A stretch of 64,000 bases of DNA from JAAFHI01 sp039793685 (lineage in GTDB: Bacteria > Acidobacteriota > Blastocatellia > Chloracidobacteriales > Chloracidobacteriaceae), in NCBI GenBank assembly GCA_039793685.1, contig JBDRAL010000049.1, positions 62,001-126,000 of the forward strand, written 5' to 3'. The stretch's first letter is position 1; each line of letters opens with the position of its first letter. Below are positions 27,001 to 36,044 of the stretch, in pieces. The notes beneath the pieces were generated by a model, which did no database searches, had not been told where the DNA came from, and saw only the letters and a program-made list of their open reading frames with translations. A program made the position numbers and the translations under genes.

Positions 27001-27417
27001 GGGAGACGTTTTCCGGTTTTTCTTTCCTTCTTTCTGACGCTCCCGCCGGTTCATTTCGGCGCCTTCGGAAATCGCCGGGCTTTCAGCCGTCAGGGTCCCC
27101 TGTCCATTCTTCAACTTCAGGCTGACGTACTTCTCAGCTTCAGCCTTCTTGTCGTACACGGGAACGGCGGAAATATCCTCTCCGCCGGCAAATTTCGCGG
27201 CCCGTTCCTTTTCAGGATTCCACGATTCAGGCAAGACCCCTTCGGTTTGAACGGGTTTGGATTGTTCGACACGCCCCTTTTTGTCCTTGCCGTTCTGAGC
27301 GGAAACCGTCACGCCGTTCGGCACCCAGCCGAACAGCAGACCGGCCAGCGCCGTCACCGCGAAGAGACTTCCGAGACGCCCGCGAGTTGTCCTCGTTGAA
27401 CGTTGGTTATCGCGCAT
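24040..27417 (-). CDS. Large secreted protein of unknown function
   Basis: 1125 residues from the ATG at 27417 (AAGAGG 6 nt upstream); a longer frame adds an unlikely N-terminus. It has a signal peptide (VSAQNG), a Lys/Ala/Pro-rich spacer, and then a large beta-rich domain beginning NAGGLFIPPDCDGAAGPGHVV with NSNxF-like IDPxxDG patterns often seen in exported propeller proteins. Ig-like domains follow, then a C-terminal domain of about 170 residues ending SDRAAKKR. The C-terminal domain is nearly identical to that of the next gene. It is probably surface or periplasmic. Confidence 0.8.
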   Translation of the reverse strand: MRDNQRSTRTTRGRLGSLFAVTALAGLLFGWVPNGVTVSAQNGKDKKGRVEQSKPVQTEGVLPESWNPEKERAAKFAGGEDISAVPVYDKKAEAEKYVSLKLKNGQGTLTAESPAISEGAEMNRRERQKEGKKNRKTSPKAKSAVSAQPVTQPAAVAAKPAAAPKMEVDFGVAQDPQPQAPVLTTSFDAADFATNAATNAGGLFIPPDCDGAAGPGHVVNVINCTIEWYTKAGVRQNQQSLRAFFTPATLPPGYVAPADATFDPKVLYDTQANRFVVITISGAASAASRVYLAVSQTSDPNDGWFYYQFASNVTIAGNNTWFDFPGFAVDSQAIYITGNMFRVTGGAFGGVRLWIIPKTPFYTGGTPTNAIYDPITTAGGDGAVATTAQPAIIYGSTPGTVGTYLMQYSGLSDGTNEFLGAIQIENPLTTPVFTGRFVALGDIEATNVALPTTFQRSNGVRVATNDRRVSNHPIFRNNVISLAAPFLPTTGPDAGQVTVRWWQVNVSDFAAPTLVDTGIIGGEEIAPGAFTYFPSVSVNSVGSLAIGFSISAPSIFPSSAYTSRRATDPAGTTQAPSILRSGTDYYFRQFGATNNRWGDYSGIAVDPTDDSFWVYNQHSISRGTVTATFQDGRYGTAWGRFSAEANAPVLYLGTVTSAESNTNVSNNNGAVEAGEVAALTVPLRNLGTADASGITATLTTSTPGVTILSGANKAYPGISVGGSATPAVPFGFQLAPGFPCGGLIDFTLNVTSNGGSQTLTFQTGVGPTTTANASTLIINETLDGTAPAANALYTATTGVTSATGFRLNRDGVASTCANQKTSLGHAGAAGARRYDAYTFQNPGSTPICVSINHATTCTAAGQDQFSAVYYPTFNPANILDNWRADRGVAANSVAGTTFSVTIPARQSFTLVVSEVNPAGSAACGTYTLTVTGLVTGSCAGGAPFTQAVVNSNVSLAVTGQSVNAPTCGAQGYSNDLVLNATLTNTGTTTLQNPAFQVTELREANGTAPAVPFRLISADGATCTSGGLVGAIQTVSTPVSLLPGQSVNVTFTIAIPSVRRLRFLFNVLGVNTGVGQRQSVEKSAAAPLGFDVAPNAFDNSLAVTKVAPSGNASEAVNASDRAAKKR

Positions 27418-27754
27418 TGGTACCTCTTCAAATAAATGTTTTTCATCGCCCCCCTTCGGATAAAGGGCACACGAAGCTCCAGGACCGAAAAAGGGCATCG
27501 GAACAACTGAAAATATCCAGAAATGAACCGGATTCTCGGGCGTTTTAACAGAACCGAAACAAGTCCGCCACGCCTTACGGAAGATTTATGGAAGAAAAAT
27601 GAAAGAAAAAACGATGCAGCCACGTCAGGGAGAAACTGGAAGGTTTGGCGAAGTTCATCCACGAACGGAAGCCCGATACAAAAGGAATGGGGGACACGAC
27701 TCGCATCGTGTCCCCCATTCCTTTTGTATCCCGCCGAAGCGGAAGAGGTTGAAG
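27418..27754. other. Intergenic region between two minus-strand secreted-protein genes
   Basis: It holds the promoter side of the downstream gene (AAGAGG ribosome-binding site) and the long terminator at 27675-27730. No gene is supported. Confidence 0.5.
27675..27730. terminator. Terminator with perfect 25-bp stem
   Basis: The arms 27675-27699 and 27706-27730 are perfect reverse complements with a 6-nt loop CTCGCA. The apex reads CGACTCGCATCG, as in the terminators at 23291 and 23981. It lies downstream of the minus-strand S8 gene. A stem this long is unusual for a simple terminator. Confidence 0.9.
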
Positions 27755-30700
27755 TTACCGCTTCCTCGCGGCCCGGTCACTCGCGTTGACCGCTCCGGAA
27801 GTATTTCCGGACGGTGCAACCTTCGTGACCGCAAGGCTGTTATCGAACGCATTCGGCGCCACGTCGAAGCCGAGCGGCGCGGCGGCCGATTTCTCGACCG
27901 ACTGGCGCTGACCGACGCCCGTGTTGACGCCAAGCACGTTGAACAGGAAACGCAACCGGCGGACCGACGGAATCGCAATCGTGAACGTCACGTTCACCGA
28001 CTGACCCGGCAGCAGTGTGGTCGGCGTCGAAACCGTCTGGATTGCACCCACCAGACCACCCGACGTACAGGTCGCGCCGTCGGCGCTGATCAGACGGAAC
28101 GGCACCGCCGGGGCGGCCCCGTTCGCTTCACGCAGTTCCGTCACCTGGAACGCAAGGTTCTGCAACGTCGTCGTTCCCGTGTTCGTCAGCGTCGCGTTCA
28201 ACACGAGGTCGTTCGAGTACCCCTGCGCGCCGCAGGTCGGCGCGTTCACGCTCTGCCCCGTCACCCCGAGACTCACGTTCGAGTTGACCACCGTTTGCGT
28301 CGGTGCGTTTACCGAGGCGCAGGAAAGTCCCGAAACGCTCAGACGATAGATGCTGAGGTCCGAAGGTGTCGCAGGAACGGCGCCCGAACTCGCCTCAACC
28401 ACCGTGATGGTGTAGGACGTGTTCGCCGCCGCCGTGAAGGAGTACGAACCGGAGCCGCCGAGCGCCACGGAACTGGAAACGAATGAACTTCCCAGATCGG
28501 CCACATACCCGGTGGTCGGGGTCGCCGGAGTGAAGGCGGTGTAGGCCACCGAACTGATGAAGTTGGCCCCGTTGCTCAACGGAAAGTTGAGCGAAACCGT
28601 CACGCACGAAGAGGAATTGCCGTTCGTGAAGGTGTAGGCGTCATACCGCCGCTGGAGCGTCGGCTGGGTTCCCGACAGGCCGGGATTCGCCTTCGGCGCG
28701 GCGCAGGTCGAAGCCGTACCGGTCCCGAAAAGGCGTCCGATCTGGTCGTTGTTGGTCACCGCCGTGTAGAACGGACTGGTCGGCGGAGCGACAGTGTCGA
28801 GGTTCGTCGTCACGGAGAATCCGTGGGCGGTCGGAACCGAGAAGAAAATCGTTTTCGGTGAAGCACCCGAAACGCCGCCGTCGTAGGTGACGTTGAGGGC
28901 GAAGTTGATGGTGCTGCCGCAGGGGAAGCTCGGCGACAGCGCGAAGGCAAAGGGCGTCGCGTTGGTGGCGCTGGCGTTCTGTGCGATCGTGCCATAGCTG
29001 CGGGGCGTTGGCGTAATAATCGTCACACCCGTGGTCGTGGTGGTGAGCGTTGCGCTGACATTGGTGGCATCGGCCAGACCGACGTTGCTCAATTGGACGT
29101 TCAGCGTCCCGTTCTCTCCCGGATCGATGAAACCGTTGTTGTTGCCTCCAGCGGCTTCGGTCGCCGTGATCGTGCCCGTGTCGAGGCCCGCGCCTCCCGT
29201 GAGGCCGGTCGCCTGCACCGCCTGAAATGCCTGGACGATGCCGAAACCGGAGTCACGGTCAACGCCGGGGGCCTCGATGTCGAGCGCGGTGTTCTGGAGA
29301 ATCGTCCGAATCTGCGCGGGGGTCGGATTGGCGACGCCGTTCTTGATGAAGGCGGCCTTGACCAGACCCGCGATGGCCCCCGCGTGCGGCGCGGCGGCGG
29401 ACGTGCCGAAGAACGGGTTCAATCCGCTCGTCGGGGGAAGCGTGGTCGGCGAACCGTCGGCTGCCGTCACGTCAGGTTTCTGACGGAGCAGGCCGCCACT
29501 GGTGCCGGCGAGGAAGTTCCCCGGCGTGATGGGCTGGTTCGCCGCGTCGAAGAACACCCGGCGCGGACCGTCCGAGCTGAAGGTTTCAACGACGTTGGTT
29601 GCGCCGAAAGGAGCCGGGAACGTGGGGCTGACGGAATTGACCGGCGTCGCGGCAACACCGAAAGCATTGGCGGCACCGGAGTGTCCGCGCGTCTGACCGC
29701 TCGTGGCGTACTGCAAACGACCACGGTTGGTGCTGAGGCTGATGAAACGCTGCGCTGCGCCCGTGCGGCGGACGACCACCAGTCGCGAGCCGTTGGCAGT
29801 CGTACCCTGTCCCACGGCTTCAAGCGGATCCTGCGTCCCATTCTGGGTATTGACCGAAGAAGCCGTAATCGAGGTCAGCGTCGAATTGAGTCGGAAAAGA
29901 TCGTAGTTGTTGGACGAGCCGCCGAGCGGGTCGGACCACTGCATCGTCACGGGAATGTTGGAGGTGGAGGAAGCCACCGCCGTGATGGTGTTGCCCACGT
30001 CCGTGCCATTCCAGATGAGGGCATCGCCGCCACCTGAAATCGGCGTCGGAACCGTACCGCCGGTCGCCGGGAAGTCGCCTTCCCACGCACCGCCGGTGTT
30101 GTCGTTGACGTTGCCGGAGTTGCCGGCCGAGGAGAAATACAGCTTGCCCGCCGCCGTCACGTCGTTGACCGCCTGGGTAACGATGGCCATGTTGTTCGGC
30201 GAGGTCACACCGGTCTGCATCCCGTCGTGAAGGCCGGTTTCGGCGAAGTAGAACACGTCGTCGATGATGATGTCGCAGCCGCCCGGAACGACCGTGCCGG
30301 TCACGGCCCCGCCCCGGAAGGTGCTCAGGCCGCCGAGCGCGGCGATGTTGTTCGCAAAACTGGAAATGCTTCCGAAAGCGGTGGCGAAATAGAGTTGCGC
30401 CCCCGGCAACACCGAGTGAACGATCTGGAGCATCGCCCGACCTTCGTCAATGCCCGAAGTACCTTCGCCCGTTCCGGCAAGCTGCACCGCCGTGGTATAG
30501 CCGTTGGGATTGCCCGGCCCCGGCAGGTCGCCGGTGGGAATGTCCGCTGGCGCCGTTCCGGTGAAGTTGAAACTGTCGGAGAGAACGCCGATTTTCAATC
30601 CCGTGCCGTCGATGTCGAACGTCGCGCGGGCCGCCCGCGAACGATGCCGGATGTCGCCCTGCGACACGGCGGCACGGATTCCGGCCACCGGCACGGCGTT

Positions 30701-31504
30701 CGATTCGACGTCCTGCGCGGCGGCAATGGCCTTGGCCTTTGCCAGCAACTGGGCGCGGACTTCGGCGCGGCGCGCCTTGACCGCTTCGGCCTGCGTGGGC
30801 GGCCCCGCCGGACCGGCCGGCGTCGGTTCAACCGACGCCGGGGCTTCGGCCACGACCGGGGCCGTCTTCACGGCATTCGTCGTCGCCCCCAGATCGCGAC
30901 CGATGAAGCGGATGCTGCTGTTGGCGGCGAGGGCTTCGAGGTTGGCGATCGGCATCCGGGCCATGATCGAATCCCCGGAAGCGAAGGAATTGATGATTTC
31001 CCCACCGTTCTTTTTGACCAGCGTCAGGGTTTCATCATTGACGACGGCGCGAACATCAACCACCACCGTTCCATCCTTGGCCACTTCGACGCCGGTGTCG
31101 AGCGTCGGAATTCCCGGCACGGCGTCGCGACCGACGGCCATGCGCGAGGCGTAGATGAGGTTCGAGTCTATTTTCTGCTGCGCGGGAGTCCGCGAATCCA
31201 CGTCGCGGTAAATCGCGGCGAACTGGTTCTGAACCGCTTTCGAAAAGGTCTGAACCTCGCCGACACCTTTTGTCGCCTTGGTTCCCGGCGTGGGTGACTT
31301 TTCACCCGCTTCGGCCGTCATGGTCGGATGGCTGGAAAGTCGCAATCCGACAGGGCCCCCTGCCCCGTTCTGGGCGGAAACGCCTGAACCGGGGAACATT
31401 GGAGAAATGGTTACCGCCGTGCAGATCGCCAGCACGAGCAACAACAAAAAAGTTGCCCGTCTGAACGATGGCGCTTTTCCGAAGCGCGCTTGAGGAGAAG
31501 CCAT
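27755..31504 (-). CDS. Secreted S8-like (subtilase) serine peptidase with C-terminal beta domains
   Basis: 1249 residues, AGGAG ribosome-binding site and a signal peptide (GVSAQNG). The subtilase fold is shown by the Asp box KIGVLSDSF and the Ser box GTSAAAPHAGAIAG. Where the classical His box (HGT) is expected, the protein has IDEGRAML then IVHSVLPGA. This points to a subgroup with an acidic residue at that place, so the catalytic set is uncertain. After the peptidase come two Ig-like or P-type domains and the C-terminal domain shared with the neighbouring secreted protein, ending SDRAARKR. Confidence 0.85.
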   Translation of the reverse strand: MASPQARFGKAPSFRRATFLLLLVLAICTAVTISPMFPGSGVSAQNGAGGPVGLRLSSHPTMTAEAGEKSPTPGTKATKGVGEVQTFSKAVQNQFAAIYRDVDSRTPAQQKIDSNLIYASRMAVGRDAVPGIPTLDTGVEVAKDGTVVVDVRAVVNDETLTLVKKNGGEIINSFASGDSIMARMPIANLEALAANSSIRFIGRDLGATTNAVKTAPVVAEAPASVEPTPAGPAGPPTQAEAVKARRAEVRAQLLAKAKAIAAAQDVESNAVPVAGIRAAVSQGDIRHRSRAARATFDIDGTGLKIGVLSDSFNFTGTAPADIPTGDLPGPGNPNGYTTAVQLAGTGEGTSGIDEGRAMLQIVHSVLPGAQLYFATAFGSISSFANNIAALGGLSTFRGGAVTGTVVPGGCDIIIDDVFYFAETGLHDGMQTGVTSPNNMAIVTQAVNDVTAAGKLYFSSAGNSGNVNDNTGGAWEGDFPATGGTVPTPISGGGDALIWNGTDVGNTITAVASSTSNIPVTMQWSDPLGGSSNNYDLFRLNSTLTSITASSVNTQNGTQDPLEAVGQGTTANGSRLVVVRRTGAAQRFISLSTNRGRLQYATSGQTRGHSGAANAFGVAATPVNSVSPTFPAPFGATNVVETFSSDGPRRVFFDAANQPITPGNFLAGTSGGLLRQKPDVTAADGSPTTLPPTSGLNPFFGTSAAAPHAGAIAGLVKAAFIKNGVANPTPAQIRTILQNTALDIEAPGVDRDSGFGIVQAFQAVQATGLTGGAGLDTGTITATEAAGGNNNGFIDPGENGTLNVQLSNVGLADATNVSATLTTTTTGVTIITPTPRSYGTIAQNASATNATPFAFALSPSFPCGSTINFALNVTYDGGVSGASPKTIFFSVPTAHGFSVTTNLDTVAPPTSPFYTAVTNNDQIGRLFGTGTASTCAAPKANPGLSGTQPTLQRRYDAYTFTNGNSSSCVTVSLNFPLSNGANFISSVAYTAFTPATPTTGYVADLGSSFVSSSVALGGSGSYSFTAAANTSYTITVVEASSGAVPATPSDLSIYRLSVSGLSCASVNAPTQTVVNSNVSLGVTGQSVNAPTCGAQGYSNDLVLNATLTNTGTTTLQNLAFQVTELREANGAAPAVPFRLISADGATCTSGGLVGAIQTVSTPTTLLPGQSVNVTFTIAIPSVRRLRFLFNVLGVNTGVGQRQSVEKSAAAPLGFDVAPNAFDNSLAVTKVAPSGNTSGAVNASDRAARKR

Positions 31505-32032
31505 TGATTACACTCCTGGATGAAAAATAAGGGAAGACAAGGCTCGGCGTGCCTCTCCGAAGAAATGTGAAGGGGGATGCCGAACCAATGGCGCGGGAGA
31601 TTGTCCGTTCCGAGAAAACCGGAGAACCGACAACCGGCAGGCAACGGGAGGAGTTGAAAATGTAGCTCCTGAAACGATTTTTTCAGGCCATTGTCAATCC
31701 GCCACTGAAAAACCGGAACCCAACCCTCAGAAAATTCCGGATCAATGACGCGCAATAATGTGACGTGTGCGCCAGGTACGACCTTCGGCGCCGTTGGCGA
31801 AGCATAAAGGCTGAATGGCATAAGTCCGTCCAACCTGACTGGTAAGACGGTTCACCTTGGAATTTTCTTCCAAAGAAATGAAAAAATATTCAGAATCGAC
31901 ATCTCCGGAGACAAGAAGAACCATTCCCGGCATCTTGAAGATTCGCTCATCAATACAGGTGGTTCGCCGAAACGAAAAAGGGCGGGATTCGTTCGAATCC
32001 CGCCCCGGTCGAGAACGCGCGTCATTGGCGCG
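31505..32032. other. Intergenic region, no gene found
   Basis: 528 bp between two minus-strand genes. Apart from the hairpin at 31979-32006 and the AGGAG site of the S8 gene, nothing could be supported. The short frames across it lack conserved features. Confidence 0.5.
31979..32006. terminator. Terminator of the TonB-receptor gene
   Basis: GGGCGGGATTCG pairs with CGAATCCCGCCC, just downstream of the minus-strand receptor stop at 32033. T residues follow on the minus strand. Confidence 0.85.
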
Positions 32033-34768
32033 TCAGAAACGCACCGTGTAGCGCACCGTGAAGTTGCGGCCCGGCGCGTCCGTGCCCCAACTGATGCCGC
32101 GATAGTTTTTATCGAGGATGTTTTCGAGGCCGACCAGCACTTCGTGGCGCTCACCGAAGCGGTAGCCGCCCCGGAGATTCCACGTCGCGTACCCGTTGAC
32201 CGCGCGGAATTGCGGCGCGCTCGTCGCCGCGCCCAGAACGCGAGTCTGAATCTGGGCGAGCGTTTCGCCGGTCAGGCGCAGCGTATCGTCGGCGTTGCCG
32301 AAGATGTTGTCCGGGCCGGGCGAGACGAAGCCGCGCACGGTCGCGCCGCGCCGGAAGAAGTTTTGAATCTGCGTCCGCGAGCGGGGCGCGCCGATGCGGC
32401 GGTCATCCAGATCGAGCGATGACAGACGATCCTGCCGGTTGGCGGCCACGACCGAACTTTCAACCCAGTACCGTTTCGCGGCAGGCTGATAGCGAATTCG
32501 CAGGACGCCCATCGGCGGCGGCGTGCCGCCTTCGATGTTCGGCGCGAGGCCGGTGGCGCGGTCTTCGGCGTGAATCCAGGTGAAGTTTCCGCCGACGGTC
32601 CAGTCCTGCGACGCCTTGACGTCGAGGTTGTATTCGACGCCGTAGATCCGGGCGTCGGTGAAGTTGGTGCGGACGCGCACGGCGTTGGTCGCCGCCGCGA
32701 CGAAGACCGCGCCGTTGGCGTTCTGCGACGTGATGAGTTCCGAGCCGAGCCGGGTTCCGACCGCGCCCTGCGGCAGAATCAGCGTCTGGGACGTCAGCAC
32801 GCCGTCGATGTTGGTCACGAAACCGGTGAAATCGGTGTCGATCCGCCGGTTGCGGTACCGCAGGCTGCCTTCATAGTTCATGCTCCGTTCGGGCGTCACC
32901 TGCCGGACCGGAACGCCGGTCGAGACGGCGTTGGCGTCGGCGGTCGTGCCCACCGTCGCGTTGAGGCCGGCCACGTTCGGGGCGGCGACTTCGAAGATGC
33001 CGTTCCCCTGAATGCCGAGCGCGCCGAGGTCGGTGATGCTCGGCGCGCGGAAGCCGCGGCTCACGCTGCCCGCCACCGAAAAGCCTTTATATACATTGAG
33101 AACGCCGCTCACGCGGAACGTGAAGGCATCGTTGCGGATGGAATCGTCCACCACGAGCGGACGCCCGGCGACCGTCGGGTTCTGCCCCGACCGCGCCTGA
33201 TAGGACGTCACGCCGTAGCGCAGGCTCGCGGAAATCCGCAGGCGTTCGGGAATCGCGTCCCAGACGTCCTGCGCGTAGAAACCATAGTTGTTGTAGAACG
33301 CGCCGTTCGGCACGCGCGGCCGCGAAGGCGTCACGACGCCGTTGACCGGGTTCAAATCGTAGGCGGGCGCGGTCACCCGTTCACGATAGAAATCGGCTCC
33401 GGCGAGAACCGAGTGGCGACCGGGCAGCACTTTCGCGCCGTAAATCTGCACGCCGTTGGCCCGCAGTTTTTCATACTGCGAAGTGATCGTTCCGGTGGCG
33501 TTTCCCTGCCCGCCCTGATTGAACCGGTTTTCGCGCTGGGCGTTGTAGCTCGTTCCGACGGAGAAGGTGTCGAGAAACGGAATCGCCTGCGTGTCGTAGC
33601 GCAGGTAGCCGAAGTCGAGCATCACGTTGCTGACCGCCGCGATGAGGTTTCCGTCGCCGCCGAGCAACTGGTCGGGCCGCTTGGCGCCGTCCTGATTGGC
33701 CCGCTGGTAGGAAAACTGAATCTGGTGCTTCGGCCGGAAGGCGTAGTTGAACTTCAAACTGCCGCCGTATTCGGAAAAACCGGAATCCGGCACGCGGTTG
33801 TCATAAAACTTGTTCGACGGCAGTCCGAAGAAACGGGTTACCGCCGAGCGGGAATCTTCGCCCTGACCGGTACGGAGCGGATTCGAGCGCCGACCGAACA
33901 GATTGACCGCAAGGCCGAAGTTGCGTCCGCCGAGGGTGAACCGCGAGGCGTTGCCGAAGCCCTGATTGGCCGACGAGCCGAAAAACGAACTCTGGCCGTG
34001 AAATTCGAGGCCGCCCTGCGTGAACGGCACGGTGTTGGTCACGAGCTGGACGCTCCCGCCGATGCTGTCGCTGCCGTACTGCGAGCTGTTCGGCCCGCGC
34101 AGGATTTCGACCGCGCGCAGTTCGCTCGGATCGACCGTGTTGAAAAAGGTGCTGACACCGCCGCGCTGGACGCCGGTCGTGAAGCGGATGCCGTCCACGA
34201 ACACCGAGACGTTCCGGGCCGTCAGCCCGCGCACGAAAATGCCGGCCACCGTCGAACTGGTCCGCTGCTGGACGATGCCGACTTCCTCGTTCGCGACTTC
34301 GGAAAGGCCGCTCAGCGCGCGCTGGGCGATGCGTTCCTGGGGAATGATGTTGATGGACTGACCGATCTGGTCCTTGTCCTGAACCTGCCCGATGTCGGCG
34401 GTGACGCTCACCGCCTCGACGAGCGGCGACACGGCGAGGACGAGGTCGCAGGGTTCGGAATGATCGGCATCGACGGTGACAGCGGCGCGTCCGACCAGGC
34501 CGTTGCCGCCCGTCGCGTTGACTTCATAGCTGCCGGGATTGACTTCGGTGAACTCGTATTTTCCGTCCGCTCCGGACTTCGTCACCGCAATGACGATCTG
34601 TTGCGCGCTGAGGAGCGCCACTCGGGCATCCGCGACGGGCGCACCGGAGGCGTCACGAACCGTGCCCGACACTCCGGCCTTGCCGGAAGCCGACACTGGA
34701 ACCACCCAGAAAAGAAGCGAAAGGACGAGCGAGGAGAGCGTGAAAAGGGTAAATCCGTTTTTTCTCAT
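32033..34768 (-). CDS. TonB-dependent outer-membrane receptor with N-terminal regulatory-like domain
   Basis: 911 residues. The ATG at 34768 has GGAAG upstream. It has a signal peptide (VPVSAS), a carboxypeptidase-regulatory-like domain (about 20-100, GTVRDASGAPVADARV), then a plug domain (GIFVRGLTARNVSVFVDG, EILRGPNSSQYGSDSIGGSV) and a 22-strand-type barrel ending FTVRYTVRF with a terminal aromatic, as outer-membrane barrels require. It imports an unknown substrate using TonB energy. The added N-terminal domain is typical of Acidobacteriota and Bacteroidota receptors. No nearby gene indicates the ligand. Confidence 0.93.
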   Translation of the reverse strand: MRKNGFTLFTLSSLVLSLLFWVVPVSASGKAGVSGTVRDASGAPVADARVALLSAQQIVIAVTKSGADGKYEFTEVNPGSYEVNATGGNGLVGRAAVTVDADHSEPCDLVLAVSPLVEAVSVTADIGQVQDKDQIGQSINIIPQERIAQRALSGLSEVANEEVGIVQQRTSSTVAGIFVRGLTARNVSVFVDGIRFTTGVQRGGVSTFFNTVDPSELRAVEILRGPNSSQYGSDSIGGSVQLVTNTVPFTQGGLEFHGQSSFFGSSANQGFGNASRFTLGGRNFGLAVNLFGRRSNPLRTGQGEDSRSAVTRFFGLPSNKFYDNRVPDSGFSEYGGSLKFNYAFRPKHQIQFSYQRANQDGAKRPDQLLGGDGNLIAAVSNVMLDFGYLRYDTQAIPFLDTFSVGTSYNAQRENRFNQGGQGNATGTITSQYEKLRANGVQIYGAKVLPGRHSVLAGADFYRERVTAPAYDLNPVNGVVTPSRPRVPNGAFYNNYGFYAQDVWDAIPERLRISASLRYGVTSYQARSGQNPTVAGRPLVVDDSIRNDAFTFRVSGVLNVYKGFSVAGSVSRGFRAPSITDLGALGIQGNGIFEVAAPNVAGLNATVGTTADANAVSTGVPVRQVTPERSMNYEGSLRYRNRRIDTDFTGFVTNIDGVLTSQTLILPQGAVGTRLGSELITSQNANGAVFVAAATNAVRVRTNFTDARIYGVEYNLDVKASQDWTVGGNFTWIHAEDRATGLAPNIEGGTPPPMGVLRIRYQPAAKRYWVESSVVAANRQDRLSSLDLDDRRIGAPRSRTQIQNFFRRGATVRGFVSPGPDNIFGNADDTLRLTGETLAQIQTRVLGAATSAPQFRAVNGYATWNLRGGYRFGERHEVLVGLENILDKNYRGISWGTDAPGRNFTVRYTVRF

Positions 34769-34925
34769 TGATTCTTCCATCGATTACACAGTAAAGCGTC
34801 CGGGTCGGTCAGCCCGTTCCGGGTTTTGTCCGATGTTTCGGCCTCCTTACCGTTAAAATTTTCCAACGTCGCAGGTTTGACCCCCAGACCTCGCCTTTTC
34901 TTCCGTAAAAATTCAAATTTTTTCC

Positions 34926-36044
34926 ATGAGTACGCTTGCCACCATCGAAGCCGCCGTCGCCGACATCCGCGACGGGCGCATGATCATCATCGTGGACGAC
35001 GAGGACCGCGAAAACGAAGGCGATCTCGTCTGCGCCGCCGAAAAGGTCACGCCGGAAATCATCAATTTCATGGCGAAACATGGCCGGGGCCTCATCTGTC
35101 TGCCGCTCACCGAGCAGCGGTGCGACGAACTCGACCTGCCGCCGCAGGTTTCCAACAACACATCGGGCTTCGGGACGGCCTTCACCGTTTCCATCGAAGC
35201 GAGGCGCGGCGTGACGACCGGGATTTCCGCCGCCGACCGGGCGACGACCATCCTCACGGCGGTCGATCCGGCGACGACCGCCGCCGACCTCGCGCGTCCG
35301 GGTCACATGTTTCCGCTCCGCGCGCGCAACGGCGGGGTGCTCGTCCGGCCGGGGCAGACCGAAGCCAGCGTGGACATGGCCCGGCTCGCCGGACTCACAC
35401 CCGCCGGGGTCATCTGCGAAGTGATGAACGACGACGGCACGATGGCGCGGATGCCGCAGCTCGTCGAATTCGCCCGCGAACACGACCTCAAGATCATTTC
35501 CGTCGCCGACCTCATCCGCTACCGGCTGGCGAACGAAATCCACGTCAAACAGACGGCGAAGGCGGACATCGAAACGCCCTACGGCACATTCACGGCCGTC
35601 ACCTTCCGCAGCGACATCACGAATGAAGTTCACCTCGCGCTGGTGAAAGGCAATCCGACGGCGGACGAACCGGTCCTCGTGCGCGTCCATTCGCAGACCC
35701 TGCTCGGCGACGTGTTCGGCGAACTGCGCGACCCGGCGGGCGACTGGTTGCGCCAATCCCTGAAACGCATCGGCGAGGAAGAAACCGGCGTGCTGCTTTA
35801 CCTGCGGCAGAAACTCGGCGGGACACAACTCGAAGCTCATCTGAAAGCCATTGCGGAAGCCGGTCCCGACGGACCGGTGGATTTCACCCACGGCAGCGTG
35901 CGCGACTATGGCACGGGGGCGCAGATTCTGCGTTCGCTCGGCCTCCAGAAAATCCGCATCCTGACCAATCACCCGCGCCGTCTCACCGCGCTCGAAGGCT
36001 TCGGGCTGACGTTCGTGGAGTCGGTGCCGCGTGGTGAAGGATGA
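34926..36044 (+). CDS. ribB: 3,4-dihydroxy-2-butanone 4-phosphate synthase with a degenerate GTP cyclohydrolase II domain
   Basis: 372 residues. The N-terminal domain is a complete RibB: DDEDRENEGD, HGRGLICLPL, STGISAADR-like TTGISAADR, and RPGHMFPLRA. It forms the four-carbon riboflavin precursor from ribulose 5-phosphate. The second half matches RibA in layout, but RVHSQTLLGDVFGELRDPAGD replaces the zinc motif with its three cysteines (shown here as RVHSQTLLGD and LRDPAGD), and the QEGRGIG box reads KLGGTQ. GTP cyclohydrolase activity is therefore unlikely, and another RibA should exist elsewhere. The stop lies in a heptamer array. Confidence 0.92.
   Translation: MSTLATIEAAVADIRDGRMIIIVDDEDRENEGDLVCAAEKVTPEIINFMAKHGRGLICLPLTEQRCDELDLPPQVSNNTSGFGTAFTVSIEARRGVTTGISAADRATTILTAVDPATTAADLARPGHMFPLRARNGGVLVRPGQTEASVDMARLAGLTPAGVICEVMNDDGTMARMPQLVEFAREHDLKIISVADLIRYRLANEIHVKQTAKADIETPYGTFTAVTFRSDITNEVHLALVKGNPTADEPVLVRVHSQTLLGDVFGELRDPAGDWLRQSLKRIGEEETGVLLYLRQKLGGTQLEAHLKAIAEAGPDGPVDFTHGSVRDYGTGAQILRSLGLQKIRILTNHPRRLTALEGFGLTFVESVPRGEG

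Noticed and set aside
26002..27399. 465-codon frame antisense to the large secreted protein
   Set aside because: Arg-rich shadow without domain or ribosome-binding site.
31411..31833. 140-codon frame upstream of the S8 gene
   Set aside because: Overlaps the S8 signal-peptide region, ends in a Cys/Arg-rich shadow stretch, no homology seen.
32570..34771. 733-codon frame antisense to the TonB receptor
   Set aside because: Shadow of a high-G+C gene; Arg/Val/Gly-rich without domains, while the opposite strand is a clear receptor.
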